Positions 1-9,099 of a stretch of DNA of 64,000 nucleotides are shown in pieces. This DNA is from Burkholderia anthina (GTDB lineage Bacteria > Pseudomonadota > Gammaproteobacteria > Burkholderiales > Burkholderiaceae). The DNA is taken from contig NZ_CM003768.1 of the NCBI RefSeq assembly GCF_001547525.1, forward strand, positions 1,612,001-1,676,000, given 5' to 3'. Position 1 is the stretch's first letter. The number at the start of each line of letters is the position of its first letter. Under the pieces are notes generated by a model. The model ran no database searches and was not told the DNA's origin. It worked only from the letters and a program-made list of their open reading frames with translations. Position numbers and translations under genes: made by a program.

Positions 1-937
1 TCTCGCCGCGCCGCAGGCTCAGCTTCACGTCGTGCACGGCCCGGAACGCCGTCTTGCCGAACGCCGCGCGCCAACCCTTCGCCGCGATGCGGTAATCGAC
101 GGCAAGGTGCTGGACATCGAGGATCGTCCGCGCGTCGGCCGCAACCGGCTCGACCGCGCGTTGCGGCGCGCTGTCGAGCAGCCGGCGCGTGTACGCGTGC
201 CGCGGCGCGGCGAACAGCGCGCCGGTCGTATTCGTCTCGACGAGCACGCCCTGCTCCATCACGGCCACGCGCTGCGCGAAGCGCCGCACGAGGTTCAGGT
301 CGTGCGTGATCAGCAGCACGGCCATTCCGCGCGCGGCCGCCTCCTGCTCCTGCAGCTCGATCAGCAGATCGACGATCTGCTGGCGCACCGTCACGTCGAG
401 CGCCGTCGTCGGCTCGTCCGCGAGCAACAGCCGCGGCCGGCACGCGAGCGCCATCGCGATCATCGCGCGCTGCCGCTGGCCGCCCGACAACTGGTGCGGA
501 AAACTGTCGATGCGCCGTTCCGGCTCCGGAATTCCGGTGCGCCGCAGCAGCGCGATGCCGCGCTCGCGCGCGTCGCCCGCTCGCAGCCCCTCGTGCAGCC
601 GCAGGCTCTCGGCGATCTGCTTGCCGATCGTATACAACGGGTTGAGCGCCGTCATCGGCTCCTGGAACACCATCGCGATATCGGCGCCGCGGATGCCGCG
701 CATCTGCTGCTCGGTCTTCGCGAGCAGATCCTCGCCGTCGAACAGCATCTGGCCCGACAGCGTCGCCTGCTGCGCGAGCCGCAGAATCGACAGCGCCGTC
801 ACGCTCTTGCCCGAGCCCGACTCGCCGACGAGCGCCACGCGCTCGCCGCGCGCGACCGCGAGGTCTAGGTCCTTCACGGCGGCTTTCGCGCCGAAGTGCG
901 CGGAGAACCGCCGGATGTCCAGCAACGGCGCCGTCAT
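1..937 (-). CDS. yejF: Peptide ABC transporter ATP-binding protein YejF-like (partial)
   Basis: Cytoplasmic ATPase of a YejABEF-type peptide importer. About 312 residues are visible before the window edge cuts the gene. The first nucleotide-binding domain is complete: Walker A GESGSGKS at residues 38-45, an FQEPMTALNP Q-loop, the signature LSGGQRQR and Walker B LLLADEP. A second domain begins near residue 265, as expected for the two-domain YejF family of about 530 residues. The ATG at 937 overlaps the yejE stop as ATGA, so the two are translationally coupled. Family assignment rests on the permease and binding-protein neighbours as well as the motifs; substrate is inferred. Confidence 0.9.
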   Translation of the reverse strand, partial: MTAPLLDIRRFSAHFGAKAAVKDLDLAVARGERVALVGESGSGKSVTALSILRLAQQATLSGQMLFDGEDLLAKTEQQMRGIRGADIAMVFQEPMTALNPLYTIGKQIAESLRLHEGLRAGDARERGIALLRRTGIPEPERRIDSFPHQLSGGQRQRAMIAMALACRPRLLLADEPTTALDVTVRQQIVDLLIELQEQEAAARGMAVLLITHDLNLVRRFAQRVAVMEQGVLVETNTTGALFAAPRHAYTRRLLDSAPQRAVEPVAADARTILDVQHLAVDYRIAAKGWRAAFGKTAFRAVHDVKLSLRRGE

Positions 938-2049
938 CGTTGCTCCCCGCCGAAGGCCGAGCCGCGCGCGCGCATGTCGAGCGCGTTGCGCAGCGCGTCG
1001 CCCATGAACGTAAGCAGCAGCAGCGTGACGACCAGCGCCGAGAACGCGGAGATGGAGATCCACCACGCGTCGAGGTAGTTCTTGCCTTCCTGCAGCAGCT
1101 CGCCGAGGCTCGGCGTCGGCGGCTGCACGCCGAGGCCGAGGAAGTCGAGGCTCGTCAGCGACAGGATCGCCGCGCTCATCCGGAACGGCAGGAACGTGAT
1201 CACCGGCGTCAGGCTGTTCGGCAGCACGTGCCGCCACATGATCTGCCAGTTCGACAGCCCCATCGTGCGCGCGGCCTTCACGTAGTCGAGCGCGCGGTTG
1301 CGCAGGAACTCCGCGCGCACGTAGTCGGACAGCACGAGCCAGCCGAACATCGACAGCAGGATGAACAGCAGCCACAGCGACGGTTCGAAGATCGACGCGA
1401 AGATGATCAGCAGGTACAGGTCGGGCAGCGCGCTCCAGATCTCGATCAGGCGTTGCCCGACGAGATCGGTACGTCCGCCGTGGAAGCCCTGCAGCGCGCC
1501 CGTCAGCACGCCGATCGCGACGCCCGAGACCGTCAGCGCGAACGCCATCAGCACCGACAGCCGAAATCCGTACAGCAGCCGCGCGAGCACGTCGCGGCCG
1601 AACTGGTCGGTGCCAAGCCAGTTGCTCGCGGACGGCGGCGCCGGGTACGGCCGCGACGCGAAATAATCGATCGTGTCGTAGCGGTAGCGGTTCGGCGGGT
1701 AGATCGCGAAGTTGCCGTGCGACTCGATCTTCGCGCGGATGTACGGATCGAGATAGTTGGTCTTCGCCGGGAAATCGCCGCCGAACTGCGTCTCCGGATA
1801 GTCCTTCACGATCGGGAAATAGAGGTGCCCGTCATAGCGCACCACGAGCGGCCGGTCGTTCGACAATCCGTCGGCCAGCAGGCTGATCGCGAACAGCGTG
1901 GCAAAGATCACGAGGCTCCAGTAGCCGAGCCGCTGCGCGCGAAACCGCAGCCACGTGCGTCGCCACGGCGACGGCGACGCCGCGCATGCGACGGCGGCCG
2001 GATCAGTGGTCCAGGCGGCTGAACTGGATACGGGGGTCGACGAGGACAT
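934..2049 (-). CDS. yejE: Peptide ABC transporter permease YejE-like
   Basis: Inner-membrane permease of the YejABEF importer, 371 aa against about 341 in E. coli YejE. After a hydrophilic N-terminus comes a first membrane segment near residues 40-60 (GYWSLVIFATLFAISLLADG), then a periplasmic stretch with the YejE-typical RPLVVRYDGHLYFPI region, then the BPD transport module with the EAA-like loop around RAARTMGLSNWQIMWRHVLP. The ATG at 2049 lies 47 bp inside yejB. I see no good later start, because the coding region needs the membrane segment soon afterwards. The extra length could mean the true start is slightly downstream at a weak codon. Confidence 0.9.
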   Translation of the reverse strand: MSSSTPVSSSAAWTTDPAAVACAASPSPWRRTWLRFRAQRLGYWSLVIFATLFAISLLADGLSNDRPLVVRYDGHLYFPIVKDYPETQFGGDFPAKTNYLDPYIRAKIESHGNFAIYPPNRYRYDTIDYFASRPYPAPPSASNWLGTDQFGRDVLARLLYGFRLSVLMAFALTVSGVAIGVLTGALQGFHGGRTDLVGQRLIEIWSALPDLYLLIIFASIFEPSLWLLFILLSMFGWLVLSDYVRAEFLRNRALDYVKAARTMGLSNWQIMWRHVLPNSLTPVITFLPFRMSAAILSLTSLDFLGLGVQPPTPSLGELLQEGKNYLDAWWISISAFSALVVTLLLLTFMGDALRNALDMRARGSAFGGEQR

Positions 2050-3055
2050 AGCAGATATCCGCGATAAGCTTGGTCAGCAGACCGATCAGGGTGAACAGGA
2101 ACAGCGAGCCGAGCACGACCGGATAGTCGCGGCGGATCACCGAGTCGTACGACAGTTGCCCCATCCCGTCGAGCGAGAACAGCGTCTCGATCAGCAGGTT
2201 GCCGTTCAGGAACGCGCCGACGAATGCCGCCGGCAGCCCGGTGAGCAGCGGAATCGCCGCATTGCGCAGCACGTGCTTCCACAACACGTCGCGCTCCGGC
2301 GCGCCCTTCGCGCGCGCGGTCAGCACGTATTGCCGGCCGATTTCCTCGAGGAACGTGTTCTTCGTGAGAATCGTGACGATCGCGAAATTGCCGACGACCG
2401 ACGCGGTGACCGGCATCGCGATGTGCCACAGATAGTCGAGGATCTGGCCGATCAGCGTCAGGTCGTCGAAGTTGTCCGACGTGAGCCCGCGCATCGGGAA
2501 CACCTGCCAGAACGTGCCGCCGCCGAACAGCATCAGCAGCAGCACGCCGAGCACGAAGCCCGGCACGGCGTAGCCGGTCAGCACCAGCACGCTCGTCACG
2601 GTGTCGAACCGCGAGCCGTTGCGCACCGCCTTCGCGATGCCGAGCGGCACCGACACGAGATACGTGAGAATCACCGTCCACAGCCCGAGCGTGATCGACA
2701 CCGGCAACTTCGAGCGGATCACCGCCCATACGCTGCGGTGCGCGAAATAGGATTGCCCGAGGTCGAACGTCGCGTAGCTTTTCAGCATCAGCGCGTAGCG
2801 TTCGAGCGGCGGCTTGTCGAAACCGAACTGCTTGCGGATCTGCTCGATCTGCTGCGGATCGACGCCCTGGCTGCCGTGGTAGCCGCCCCCGCCTCCGCCC
2901 GCGTCGCCTCCACGCGCGCTGCCGTGGCGCAACTGCGCGAGCACCTGCTCGACCGGGCCGCCCGGCACGAACTGCGTGACCGCGAATGTGATCGTCACGA
3001 CGCCGATCAGCGTCGGAATCATCAGCAGCAGCCGCCTCACTATGTATGCCAGCAT
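2003..3055 (-). CDS. yejB: Peptide ABC transporter permease YejB-like
   Basis: Second inner-membrane permease of the importer, 350 aa. It begins with the classic DppB/OppB/YejB N-terminal membrane helix (MLAYIVRRLLLMIPTLIGVV). A glycine-rich insert near residues 45-60 (GGDAGGGGGGYHGSQG) precedes the QIEQIRKQFGFDKP segment common to the family. Multiple transmembrane helices follow, with an EAA-like motif around ARAKGAPERDVLWKHVLRNA. It sits 13 bp downstream of yejA and overlaps yejE by 47 bp, so it is part of the yejABEF operon. Function is assigned by family; transport of short peptides or microcin-C-like compounds is inferred. Confidence 0.9.
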   Translation of the reverse strand: MLAYIVRRLLLMIPTLIGVVTITFAVTQFVPGGPVEQVLAQLRHGSARGGDAGGGGGGYHGSQGVDPQQIEQIRKQFGFDKPPLERYALMLKSYATFDLGQSYFAHRSVWAVIRSKLPVSITLGLWTVILTYLVSVPLGIAKAVRNGSRFDTVTSVLVLTGYAVPGFVLGVLLLMLFGGGTFWQVFPMRGLTSDNFDDLTLIGQILDYLWHIAMPVTASVVGNFAIVTILTKNTFLEEIGRQYVLTARAKGAPERDVLWKHVLRNAAIPLLTGLPAAFVGAFLNGNLLIETLFSLDGMGQLSYDSVIRRDYPVVLGSLFLFTLIGLLTKLIADICYVLVDPRIQFSRLDH

Positions 3056-3068
3056 CGTTGCTCCCCCG

Positions 3069-4949
3069 TCAGGCCGCCGGAGCGGGTTGTGGTCGTGCGG
3101 CCGGCTTCTTCACGTACCAGTAGTCGACGATCCAGTCCTCGTACTGATAGGAAGCCGGCACGACCGCCGGATGGCCGAGCGTCGTCTTGTATGCGATCCG
3201 CGCGTTCGGCAGGTAGTACTGCGGGACCAGCACGTACAGGTTGATCAGCACGCGGTCGAGGGCGTGCGTGGCCGTCTCGAGATCGTCGAGCGTATCTGCC
3301 GCGAGCGCCGCGCGGATCAGCGCGTCGACGGCCTTCGACTTCACGCCCGGATAGTTCTCCGAGCCGGGCTGCGAGGCGGCCGCGCTGCCGAAGCGGCGCG
3401 TCAGCTCCGCGCCGGGGATCGTCACGGGCGAGTAGATATACGTCGTCATGTCGTACTCGAAATTGTCGAGCCGCTTCTGGTGGAGCGCGCTGTCGATCTC
3501 GTGCAGGTACGCGTGGATGCCGAGCGTCGCCAGCGCCTGCGTGTACGGCAGGATCAGACGATCAATGCCGGGCTCGTCGTCGATGATCTCGATCGTCATC
3601 GGCGTGCCGTTCGCGTCGCGCAGCGCGCCGTCGCGATAGTGCCAGCCGGCCTGCGCGAGCAGGTCGCGCGCTTGCCTGAGGTTCGCGCGCAGCGAGCCGG
3701 GCGGCAGCGTCGACGGCTGTTTGACCATCGGGCCGAACACCTCCGGCGGCAACGTCGACCGGAACGGCTCCAGCAATGCGAGTTCCTTCGCGCTCGGCAT
3801 GCCGGATGCCGCGAACGGGCTCGCGTCCCAGAAGCTGTTGGTGCGGCGATACTGCCCGTAGAACATCATCCGGCTCATCCAGTCGAAGTCGAATGCCAGC
3901 GCGAGCGCATGCCGCACGCGTACGTCCTGGAACATCGGCTTGCGCAGGTTCATCAGGAAACCCTGCATCTGCGCGGGGCCATCCGGGAATTCGCCCTTCT
4001 TCAGCAGCCCGTTGCGGAAATTCTTGCCGACGTACTTGCGCGCCCACTGCGTCGAGCTGTACTCCACCCGCGCGTCGACATCGCCGGCCTTGAACGCCTC
4101 GAGCGCCGTGTACTGGTCGAGATACAGCTTGAAGGACACGCGTGCGAAACGGAACATCCCGCGCCGCGACGGCAGGTTCGCGGCCCAGTAGTGCGGGTTG
4201 CGCACGTACGTGATCTGCTTGTCGTTCCTGCGCTGCTCGATCAGGTACGCGCCGCTCGCGATCGGCGGCACGTTCGCGATCTGGTCGAACGGCGGCCGCG
4301 TACCGTCCGCGCGCTGCCCCCACTTCGGCGAGAACACCGGCAAGTCGCCCGCGATCAGCGCCGCGTCGCGCTCCGCGTGCTGGAATTCGAAGCGGATCGC
4401 GTGCCGGTCGATCACCACCGCGCGCTTGATGATGGAGAACTGCGCGTTGTAGATCGGCGACGCCTGCGGGCTCGTCAGCGTGTCGAACGAATACTTGACG
4501 TCCGCCGCGGTGATCGCGTCGCCGTTCGAAAAGCGCGCGGCCGGATTGATGTGGAACGTGGCCGACAGCCCGTCGGGAGCGACCTCGACGTCGTCGGCGA
4601 TCAGCGCGTATTCGGACGCGAGCTCGTCCCAGCTGCGCTGCATCAGCGTGTCGAACATCAGGTTCTTGATGTCCGGCGCGGGCGAGCCGCGCACGAGGAA
4701 CGGGTTCAGCGAGTCGTAGCTCTGCGCTTGGTCGTAGTTTTCGAAATTGAGCGTGCCGGTGTCCGGCGCGTCGGGATCGGCATAATCGAAATGCGCGAAA
4801 TTGGTCGGGTACTTCGGCTGATCGTATTGCGCAAACGCCGACACCGCGAGCGCCGCACGTGGCATGGCGCTACCCGACACGAGCAGCACGACGCATGCGA
4901 ACAGCGCCGCGCGCGGCACGCCTGTCCATCGCCATTTCAACAGTTTCAT
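3069..4949 (-). CDS. yejA: Periplasmic peptide-binding protein YejA-like (SBP family 5)
   Basis: Periplasmic solute-binding protein that would hand ligand to the YejBE permease; 626 aa, typical for family 5 proteins of the YejA branch. A signal peptide is evident: basic start (MKLLKWRW), hydrophobic core near residues 15-30 and an Ala-x-Ala cleavage region (AALAVSAFAQ). The mature protein contains the family 5 features YDSLNPFLVRGSPAPDIKNL and an internal MQGFLMNLRKPMFQDVRVRH segment typical of oligopeptide-binding proteins. It is the first gene of the importer operon, 240 bp downstream of the TonB-dependent receptor gene, with a terminator in between. Confidence 0.9.
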   Translation of the reverse strand: MKLLKWRWTGVPRAALFACVVLLVSGSAMPRAALAVSAFAQYDQPKYPTNFAHFDYADPDAPDTGTLNFENYDQAQSYDSLNPFLVRGSPAPDIKNLMFDTLMQRSWDELASEYALIADDVEVAPDGLSATFHINPAARFSNGDAITAADVKYSFDTLTSPQASPIYNAQFSIIKRAVVIDRHAIRFEFQHAERDAALIAGDLPVFSPKWGQRADGTRPPFDQIANVPPIASGAYLIEQRRNDKQITYVRNPHYWAANLPSRRGMFRFARVSFKLYLDQYTALEAFKAGDVDARVEYSSTQWARKYVGKNFRNGLLKKGEFPDGPAQMQGFLMNLRKPMFQDVRVRHALALAFDFDWMSRMMFYGQYRRTNSFWDASPFAASGMPSAKELALLEPFRSTLPPEVFGPMVKQPSTLPPGSLRANLRQARDLLAQAGWHYRDGALRDANGTPMTIEIIDDEPGIDRLILPYTQALATLGIHAYLHEIDSALHQKRLDNFEYDMTTYIYSPVTIPGAELTRRFGSAAASQPGSENYPGVKSKAVDALIRAALAADTLDDLETATHALDRVLINLYVLVPQYYLPNARIAYKTTLGHPAVVPASYQYEDWIVDYWYVKKPAARPQPAPAA

Positions 4950-5111
4950 GGTCGGTCTGTCCGAAAGCGTGCGGGCGTGATGCCTGCGCGCGGTAGATGC
5001 CGGTGCAGGATGCCGCGTGCCACCTGCATCCCACTGGTTGTTCGTGCTGAAAACGCGCCTGCGAACTGCATCGCCGCACGTCCCGGTTGCAGGCCGTCGT
5101 GGCGCCAGGCG

Positions 5112-5156
5112 AAAAAGGGCCGCTCCAAAAAATGGGGAGGTGGACGTGGAGCGGCC
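5112..5156 (-). terminator. Rho-independent terminator of the TonB-dependent receptor gene
   Basis: A 9-bp perfect stem (GGCCGCTCC at 5118-5126 against GGAGCGGCC at 5148-5156) with a 21-nt loop. Read on the minus strand it is followed, after one C, by five T residues (plus-strand A run 5112-5116). It lies 34 bp past the receptor stop codon and upstream of yejA, so it separates the receptor transcript from the transporter operon. Confidence 0.75.
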
Positions 5157-5189
5157 GGTCTAAAGCCCATCCGTGCATCGCAATCGGCA

Positions 5190-8015
5190 TCAGAACTTGT
5201 AGGTCGCGCCAACCTGCGCGAATCGACCGACATACGTGTACAGCGACGTGTCGTAGCCCGTCTGGTAGCTCGCGTTCATGAAAACCGGGTCGAACGGCGG
5301 CGCACGATTGAAGATGTTGTCGATGCCCGCGTAGATCGTCCAATGCTTGAAGCCGGTGTAGCTGACCATCAGGTTGAACTGGCTGTACGACGCCACGCTG
5401 TCCTGCATGTTCGGATATTGGCCCGGCGACAGGATGGCCTGGCTGTACGGTCCCGTGAACATCCACGTCAACGTCGCGTTCCATTGGTTGTGGTAGTTCC
5501 AGTTCAGACTCGTGTTGCCCTTCCAGCGCGGGAAGCTGCCGCCGAACGGCTCGTTCAGCGAACCGTTGTTGCCCGCGAAGTCGGTCGTCTCGCCGCCCAC
5601 CGGCATCTTGAAGTGCCACACGTAGGCCCAGTCGCCCGACAGCGTGAAAGTACCGATCTTGGTCGACACCGATTGGCGGAAGGTGGTCTCGAAGCCGTCC
5701 GTATCGAGCGACGACAGGTTCATGTACGGCAGCACGACATACGCGATCGAACCATTCGGATTACGGATCACCTTGGACGGATCGTTCTGGTCCACCACCG
5801 TCTGGATGTCTTCCGTGCCGATCACGTTGTCGATGTGGATCTTGTACCAGTCGAAGCCGAAATCGGTATTGCGGGTAGGCGACAGCTGGAAGCCGATGTT
5901 GTAGTTCTTGGTCCGCTCCGGCTGCAGCTTGCTGTTACCGGCCTGCACTTCCTCGACGAGGTTGTATGCGTTCGGGTTGTTAGGATCGTTCGAATCGACC
6001 GCGCCCTGCGCGCCGTAAGTCCTCGACGAGGTGTTTTCGATCAGCGTCGGCGCGCGGAAGCCTCGGTTGTACGAACCGTACATCGTCAGCTCGCGGATTG
6101 GCTGGAAGCGCAACGCGAAGCGCGGCGAGAACGCGCCACCGAAGTCGCTGTAGTGGTCGTAGCGTCCCGACTGGCTGAACGTCAGGTTCTTCAGGATGGG
6201 AATGTCGATCTGGTAGTAGACCGCCGCGACGTTGCGCTCGCCGTTGACTGATTGCAGCGCCGGCTGGATGAGCGTGCCGTTCGCGTAGTCCGCGCCCGTC
6301 CCGATGTATTGGCTCTGGTGCGTGAATTGCGTACCGAGACCTAGGCCGACGTTACCCGTGGGCAACGTGAACAGGTTCGGCGTCGACAGCGTCGCATCGA
6401 CGGCGTCGAGCTTCGTGATGGCCTGCGTCGACGTGCTTCCGTACAGCCCGTTCAACCCGTTCGGTGTCGACGATGGATTCGCGAAGTTGAATACGCCGTT
6501 CTGGACGATATTTTCGAGCGCGGCCGCGTTGATCAGGTTCGAATAGTTGTTCGACACCGTGTTCTGCGAATGCGTGTAGGACGCCGTCCAGTCCCAGTCA
6601 CCCACGCGCGGCGTGCTGAACGATCCTTTCACACCCGTCGCGGCACGCCAGAAGTTGGAGCTCGTATGCACGGCCTGCGTGGCCGGGAATGCATAGACCA
6701 GCTTGGCCGGCACGCCAAACGGGTTATACGGGTTGCTACCCGGCACGAGGTTCGAAATCGGGTTGAGACCGCCCGTCGCGGGATCATAGGTCTGCGTGCT
6801 GTTGCCGAGGCGGCCGACGAAGTTGTTCGTGACCGTCGTATTGTTGCTTTCCCAGAGATCGGCGAACGCCTGCATCGCGTCGCTGATCTTGAAGTCGGCG
6901 TGCACCTTCGCGCTCAGGCGTTCAGTCCACGGTGACAGCGACGATGCGTACGCGGTGTTGTTTGCGCAGACCGTGCCGGGACCGTTGACCTGCGCGACGG
7001 AGGTGCCCGGCACGGCCTGGCCGCCGTTCGGACACGGGCTCAGCGGCACCTTCGCGCCGGTGGCCGGATTGCGCCAGTACGACACGCTCTGGTTCGACAG
7101 GCCGCCCGGGAAATTGGAGAAATCCTGGTTCTGCGTCGTGTCGCGATCGGCGATCGAGATGCCGTTCGACTTGTAGTAGCTGAGCGCCGCCGTCACGTTG
7201 AAGCGGTCGGCGTTCAGGTCGCCGAAGCCGCCGAGGATGCTGAACTTCGTCGTGCCCTGGCCGCCTTCACCGTTCGTCGCACCGCCGTAGCTGCCTCCCA
7301 GCTCGAGACCCTGGAAGTTTTTCTTCGTGATGATGTTCACGACGCCCGCGATTGCGTCGGAACCATACTGAGACACCGCGCCTGTCTTGACGATTTCGAT
7401 TCGGTCGATGATGTTGAGCGGCAGCGTGTTCAGGTCGAAGAACTGATCGCTGCCGTTCACCGCGAACGCATACGGTGACACCCGCATGCCGTCGATCAGC
7501 ACCAGCGTGTACTTCTCGCTGAGGCCGCGCAATGCGATGCCTGCGCCGCCCGGCGCGAAGCTGTTCGTCGTCCCTTCGCTCCAGCTGCTTGCCGAATTCG
7601 CCGAGGTGCTGCGCAGGTAGTCGGCGACGCTGGTGTGGCCGCTGTTCTCGATGTCCTTGCTCGTGATGGTCTGAACCTGGTTGAAGCCGACCTTGTCGGC
7701 CTGCCGGATCAGCGAACCCGTCACTTCGAACCGCTTGATCTGCGCGACCTTCCCTTGTCCGTTCGCGCCGGGAGCGGCAGGCGTCGCCTCGGCTGCCGCA
7801 CCGGATGCCGCGGCGCCCGTGGCGGCGACAGTGCCCGCCGTACCGTTCGCCTGCGCAACGGTCACGGGTGCGCCATTCGCGACCGCATCCGCGATCGATG
7901 CGGCGCCCGGCGCCGGCTGGCTCTGGGCGAACGCCGGCGGCACCAGCGCGGCCGTCAGCGCCAGTTCCGCCCAGACTATCCTCTTGATGGCCAACGCCAA
8001 CACTCTCTGCTTCAT
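5190..8015 (-). CDS. TonB-dependent outer membrane receptor
   Basis: Outer-membrane beta-barrel receptor powered by TonB, 941 aa. The ATG at 8015 is chosen over an in-frame upstream ATG (8180) because it begins a signal peptide (MKQRVLALAIKRIVWAEL, cleavage near AFAQSQ) and has GAGGGA eight bases upstream. After an Ala/Gly-rich linker (residues about 35-95) comes the plug domain, starting near QIKRFEVTGSLIRQADK and containing the conserved LVLIDGMRVSPYAF and YGSDAIAGVVNIITKK. The C-terminus ends in a barrel strand with terminal Phe (GRFAQVGATYKF). The plug resembles the RxxVTGS receptors known in Xanthomonas and sphingomonads. The adjacent Yej importer suggests a peptide or peptide-like ligand; this is inference. 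Confidence 0.92.
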   Translation of the reverse strand: MKQRVLALAIKRIVWAELALTAALVPPAFAQSQPAPGAASIADAVANGAPVTVAQANGTAGTVAATGAAASGAAAEATPAAPGANGQGKVAQIKRFEVTGSLIRQADKVGFNQVQTITSKDIENSGHTSVADYLRSTSANSASSWSEGTTNSFAPGGAGIALRGLSEKYTLVLIDGMRVSPYAFAVNGSDQFFDLNTLPLNIIDRIEIVKTGAVSQYGSDAIAGVVNIITKKNFQGLELGGSYGGATNGEGGQGTTKFSILGGFGDLNADRFNVTAALSYYKSNGISIADRDTTQNQDFSNFPGGLSNQSVSYWRNPATGAKVPLSPCPNGGQAVPGTSVAQVNGPGTVCANNTAYASSLSPWTERLSAKVHADFKISDAMQAFADLWESNNTTVTNNFVGRLGNSTQTYDPATGGLNPISNLVPGSNPYNPFGVPAKLVYAFPATQAVHTSSNFWRAATGVKGSFSTPRVGDWDWTASYTHSQNTVSNNYSNLINAAALENIVQNGVFNFANPSSTPNGLNGLYGSTSTQAITKLDAVDATLSTPNLFTLPTGNVGLGLGTQFTHQSQYIGTGADYANGTLIQPALQSVNGERNVAAVYYQIDIPILKNLTFSQSGRYDHYSDFGGAFSPRFALRFQPIRELTMYGSYNRGFRAPTLIENTSSRTYGAQGAVDSNDPNNPNAYNLVEEVQAGNSKLQPERTKNYNIGFQLSPTRNTDFGFDWYKIHIDNVIGTEDIQTVVDQNDPSKVIRNPNGSIAYVVLPYMNLSSLDTDGFETTFRQSVSTKIGTFTLSGDWAYVWHFKMPVGGETTDFAGNNGSLNEPFGGSFPRWKGNTSLNWNYHNQWNATLTWMFTGPYSQAILSPGQYPNMQDSVASYSQFNLMVSYTGFKHWTIYAGIDNIFNRAPPFDPVFMNASYQTGYDTSLYTYVGRFAQVGATYKF

Positions 8016-8272
8016 CTCGTTCCCTCTCGCTCGTAGTAAGACCCCACCTGCTGTACGCCGGAACCTTGTGAATTCCTTGCGCGTCCTGGGCGCCCGTGTA
8101 ACGGAACCCGCAATAGCCACCCTTCCGACCGCCACCACTCGAACGGATCGGCCCTGGGCATCCGTTCCGTCCGGCATCACCGTTTCTTTATATTTACTTC
8201 GTCATACTTACTACATGTCATGAGCGCACTTCCTGCTGCTTCCGGTTCGACATGCGGTGCCTGCCGCCTCCG

Positions 8273-8848
8273 CTAGAACAGCCTCGGCGTGCCGACCCAG
8301 ACGATCACCGCTTCCTCGTCGGCCGTGTTGCGCCATGCATGCGGCATCGTCGATTCGTAGTGCGCGGTATCGCCCGCATTCAGCGTGAACGTGCAATCCT
8401 CGAGCGTCAGCGCGACCTGCCCGCGCATCACGTAGACGAATTCCTCGCCCGCATGCGTCGTTATCTCGGACGGCGACTGCCCCGCCGGCATCCTGACGAG
8501 AATCGCGTCGAGCTTGCGGCCATCCACCAGGTTCGTCAGCCTGGCGAACAGGCTGGCCGAGTTCGCGAACTGGAAGTACTGCAGCGCGTTCCCGCGGCAC
8601 ACCGAACGCGCTTCCGTCGGCGTGTCGATGAAGTACTGCATCGTGACGCCCAGCGCGTGCGCGATCCGGACCAGCGACGTGATCGACGGCGTCGCGCGCC
8701 CACGCTCGACCTGAGACAGGAACGGCTTCGAAATACCCGCGATCCCGGCCGTCTCGTCAAGCGTGAGCTTCAGGCGCTGGCGCAGCGCCCGGATCTTGCT
8801 GCCCAGCGATACCGCGACCAGAACCGACTCATCAGGGGGCACAGTCAT
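8273..8848 (-). CDS. XRE-family regulator with C-terminal cupin domain
   Basis: Two-domain DNA-binding regulator, 191 aa from the ATG at 8848. The N-terminal XRE helix-turn-helix covers about residues 13-70 (KIRALRQRLKLTLDETAGIA then ISKPFLSQVERGRATPSITS). The C-terminal half is a small cupin (GEEFVYVMRGQVALTLE, LNAGDTAHYESTMPHAWRN) that normally senses a small metabolite. Other in-frame ATGs at 8893 and 8989 would add 15 or 47 residues without recognisable domain content, and none has a decisive ribosome site. It lies between the receptor and the TPR/TonB operon on the same strand, so it may control that uptake system; the sequence does not prove this. Confidence 0.88.
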   Translation of the reverse strand: MTVPPDESVLVAVSLGSKIRALRQRLKLTLDETAGIAGISKPFLSQVERGRATPSITSLVRIAHALGVTMQYFIDTPTEARSVCRGNALQYFQFANSASLFARLTNLVDGRKLDAILVRMPAGQSPSEITTHAGEEFVYVMRGQVALTLEDCTFTLNAGDTAHYESTMPHAWRNTADEEAVIVWVGTPRLF

Positions 8849-9099
8849 GGAAGTGCGGAGCCTCGCAGTCGAAACCGGTTTGATGTCGGCCATCCTTGCC
8901 CGATGCGATGACGCGGCCGTCGCGGCGCGGCACCGTCGCCGCGCACCCGCAAGTGTTTCGCCTATTTCATTCGTGTTACTAATTAACAAGATTTCCCCTG
9001 TCTCTCTTCATGTCCGACCGTCAAGGACTTGTACTTCCATCGCGCCACGCTGCTCGTCGATTGCGTGCGCATCGCATGCCGTCGCGGCCTTGCGCTGCG

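Noticed and set aside
2976..6251. A 1091-residue plus-strand open frame
   Set aside because: It is antisense to yejA, the receptor and part of yejB, is extremely Arg/Val/His-rich, and has no domain or ribosome site. It is a by-product of GC-rich codon usage.
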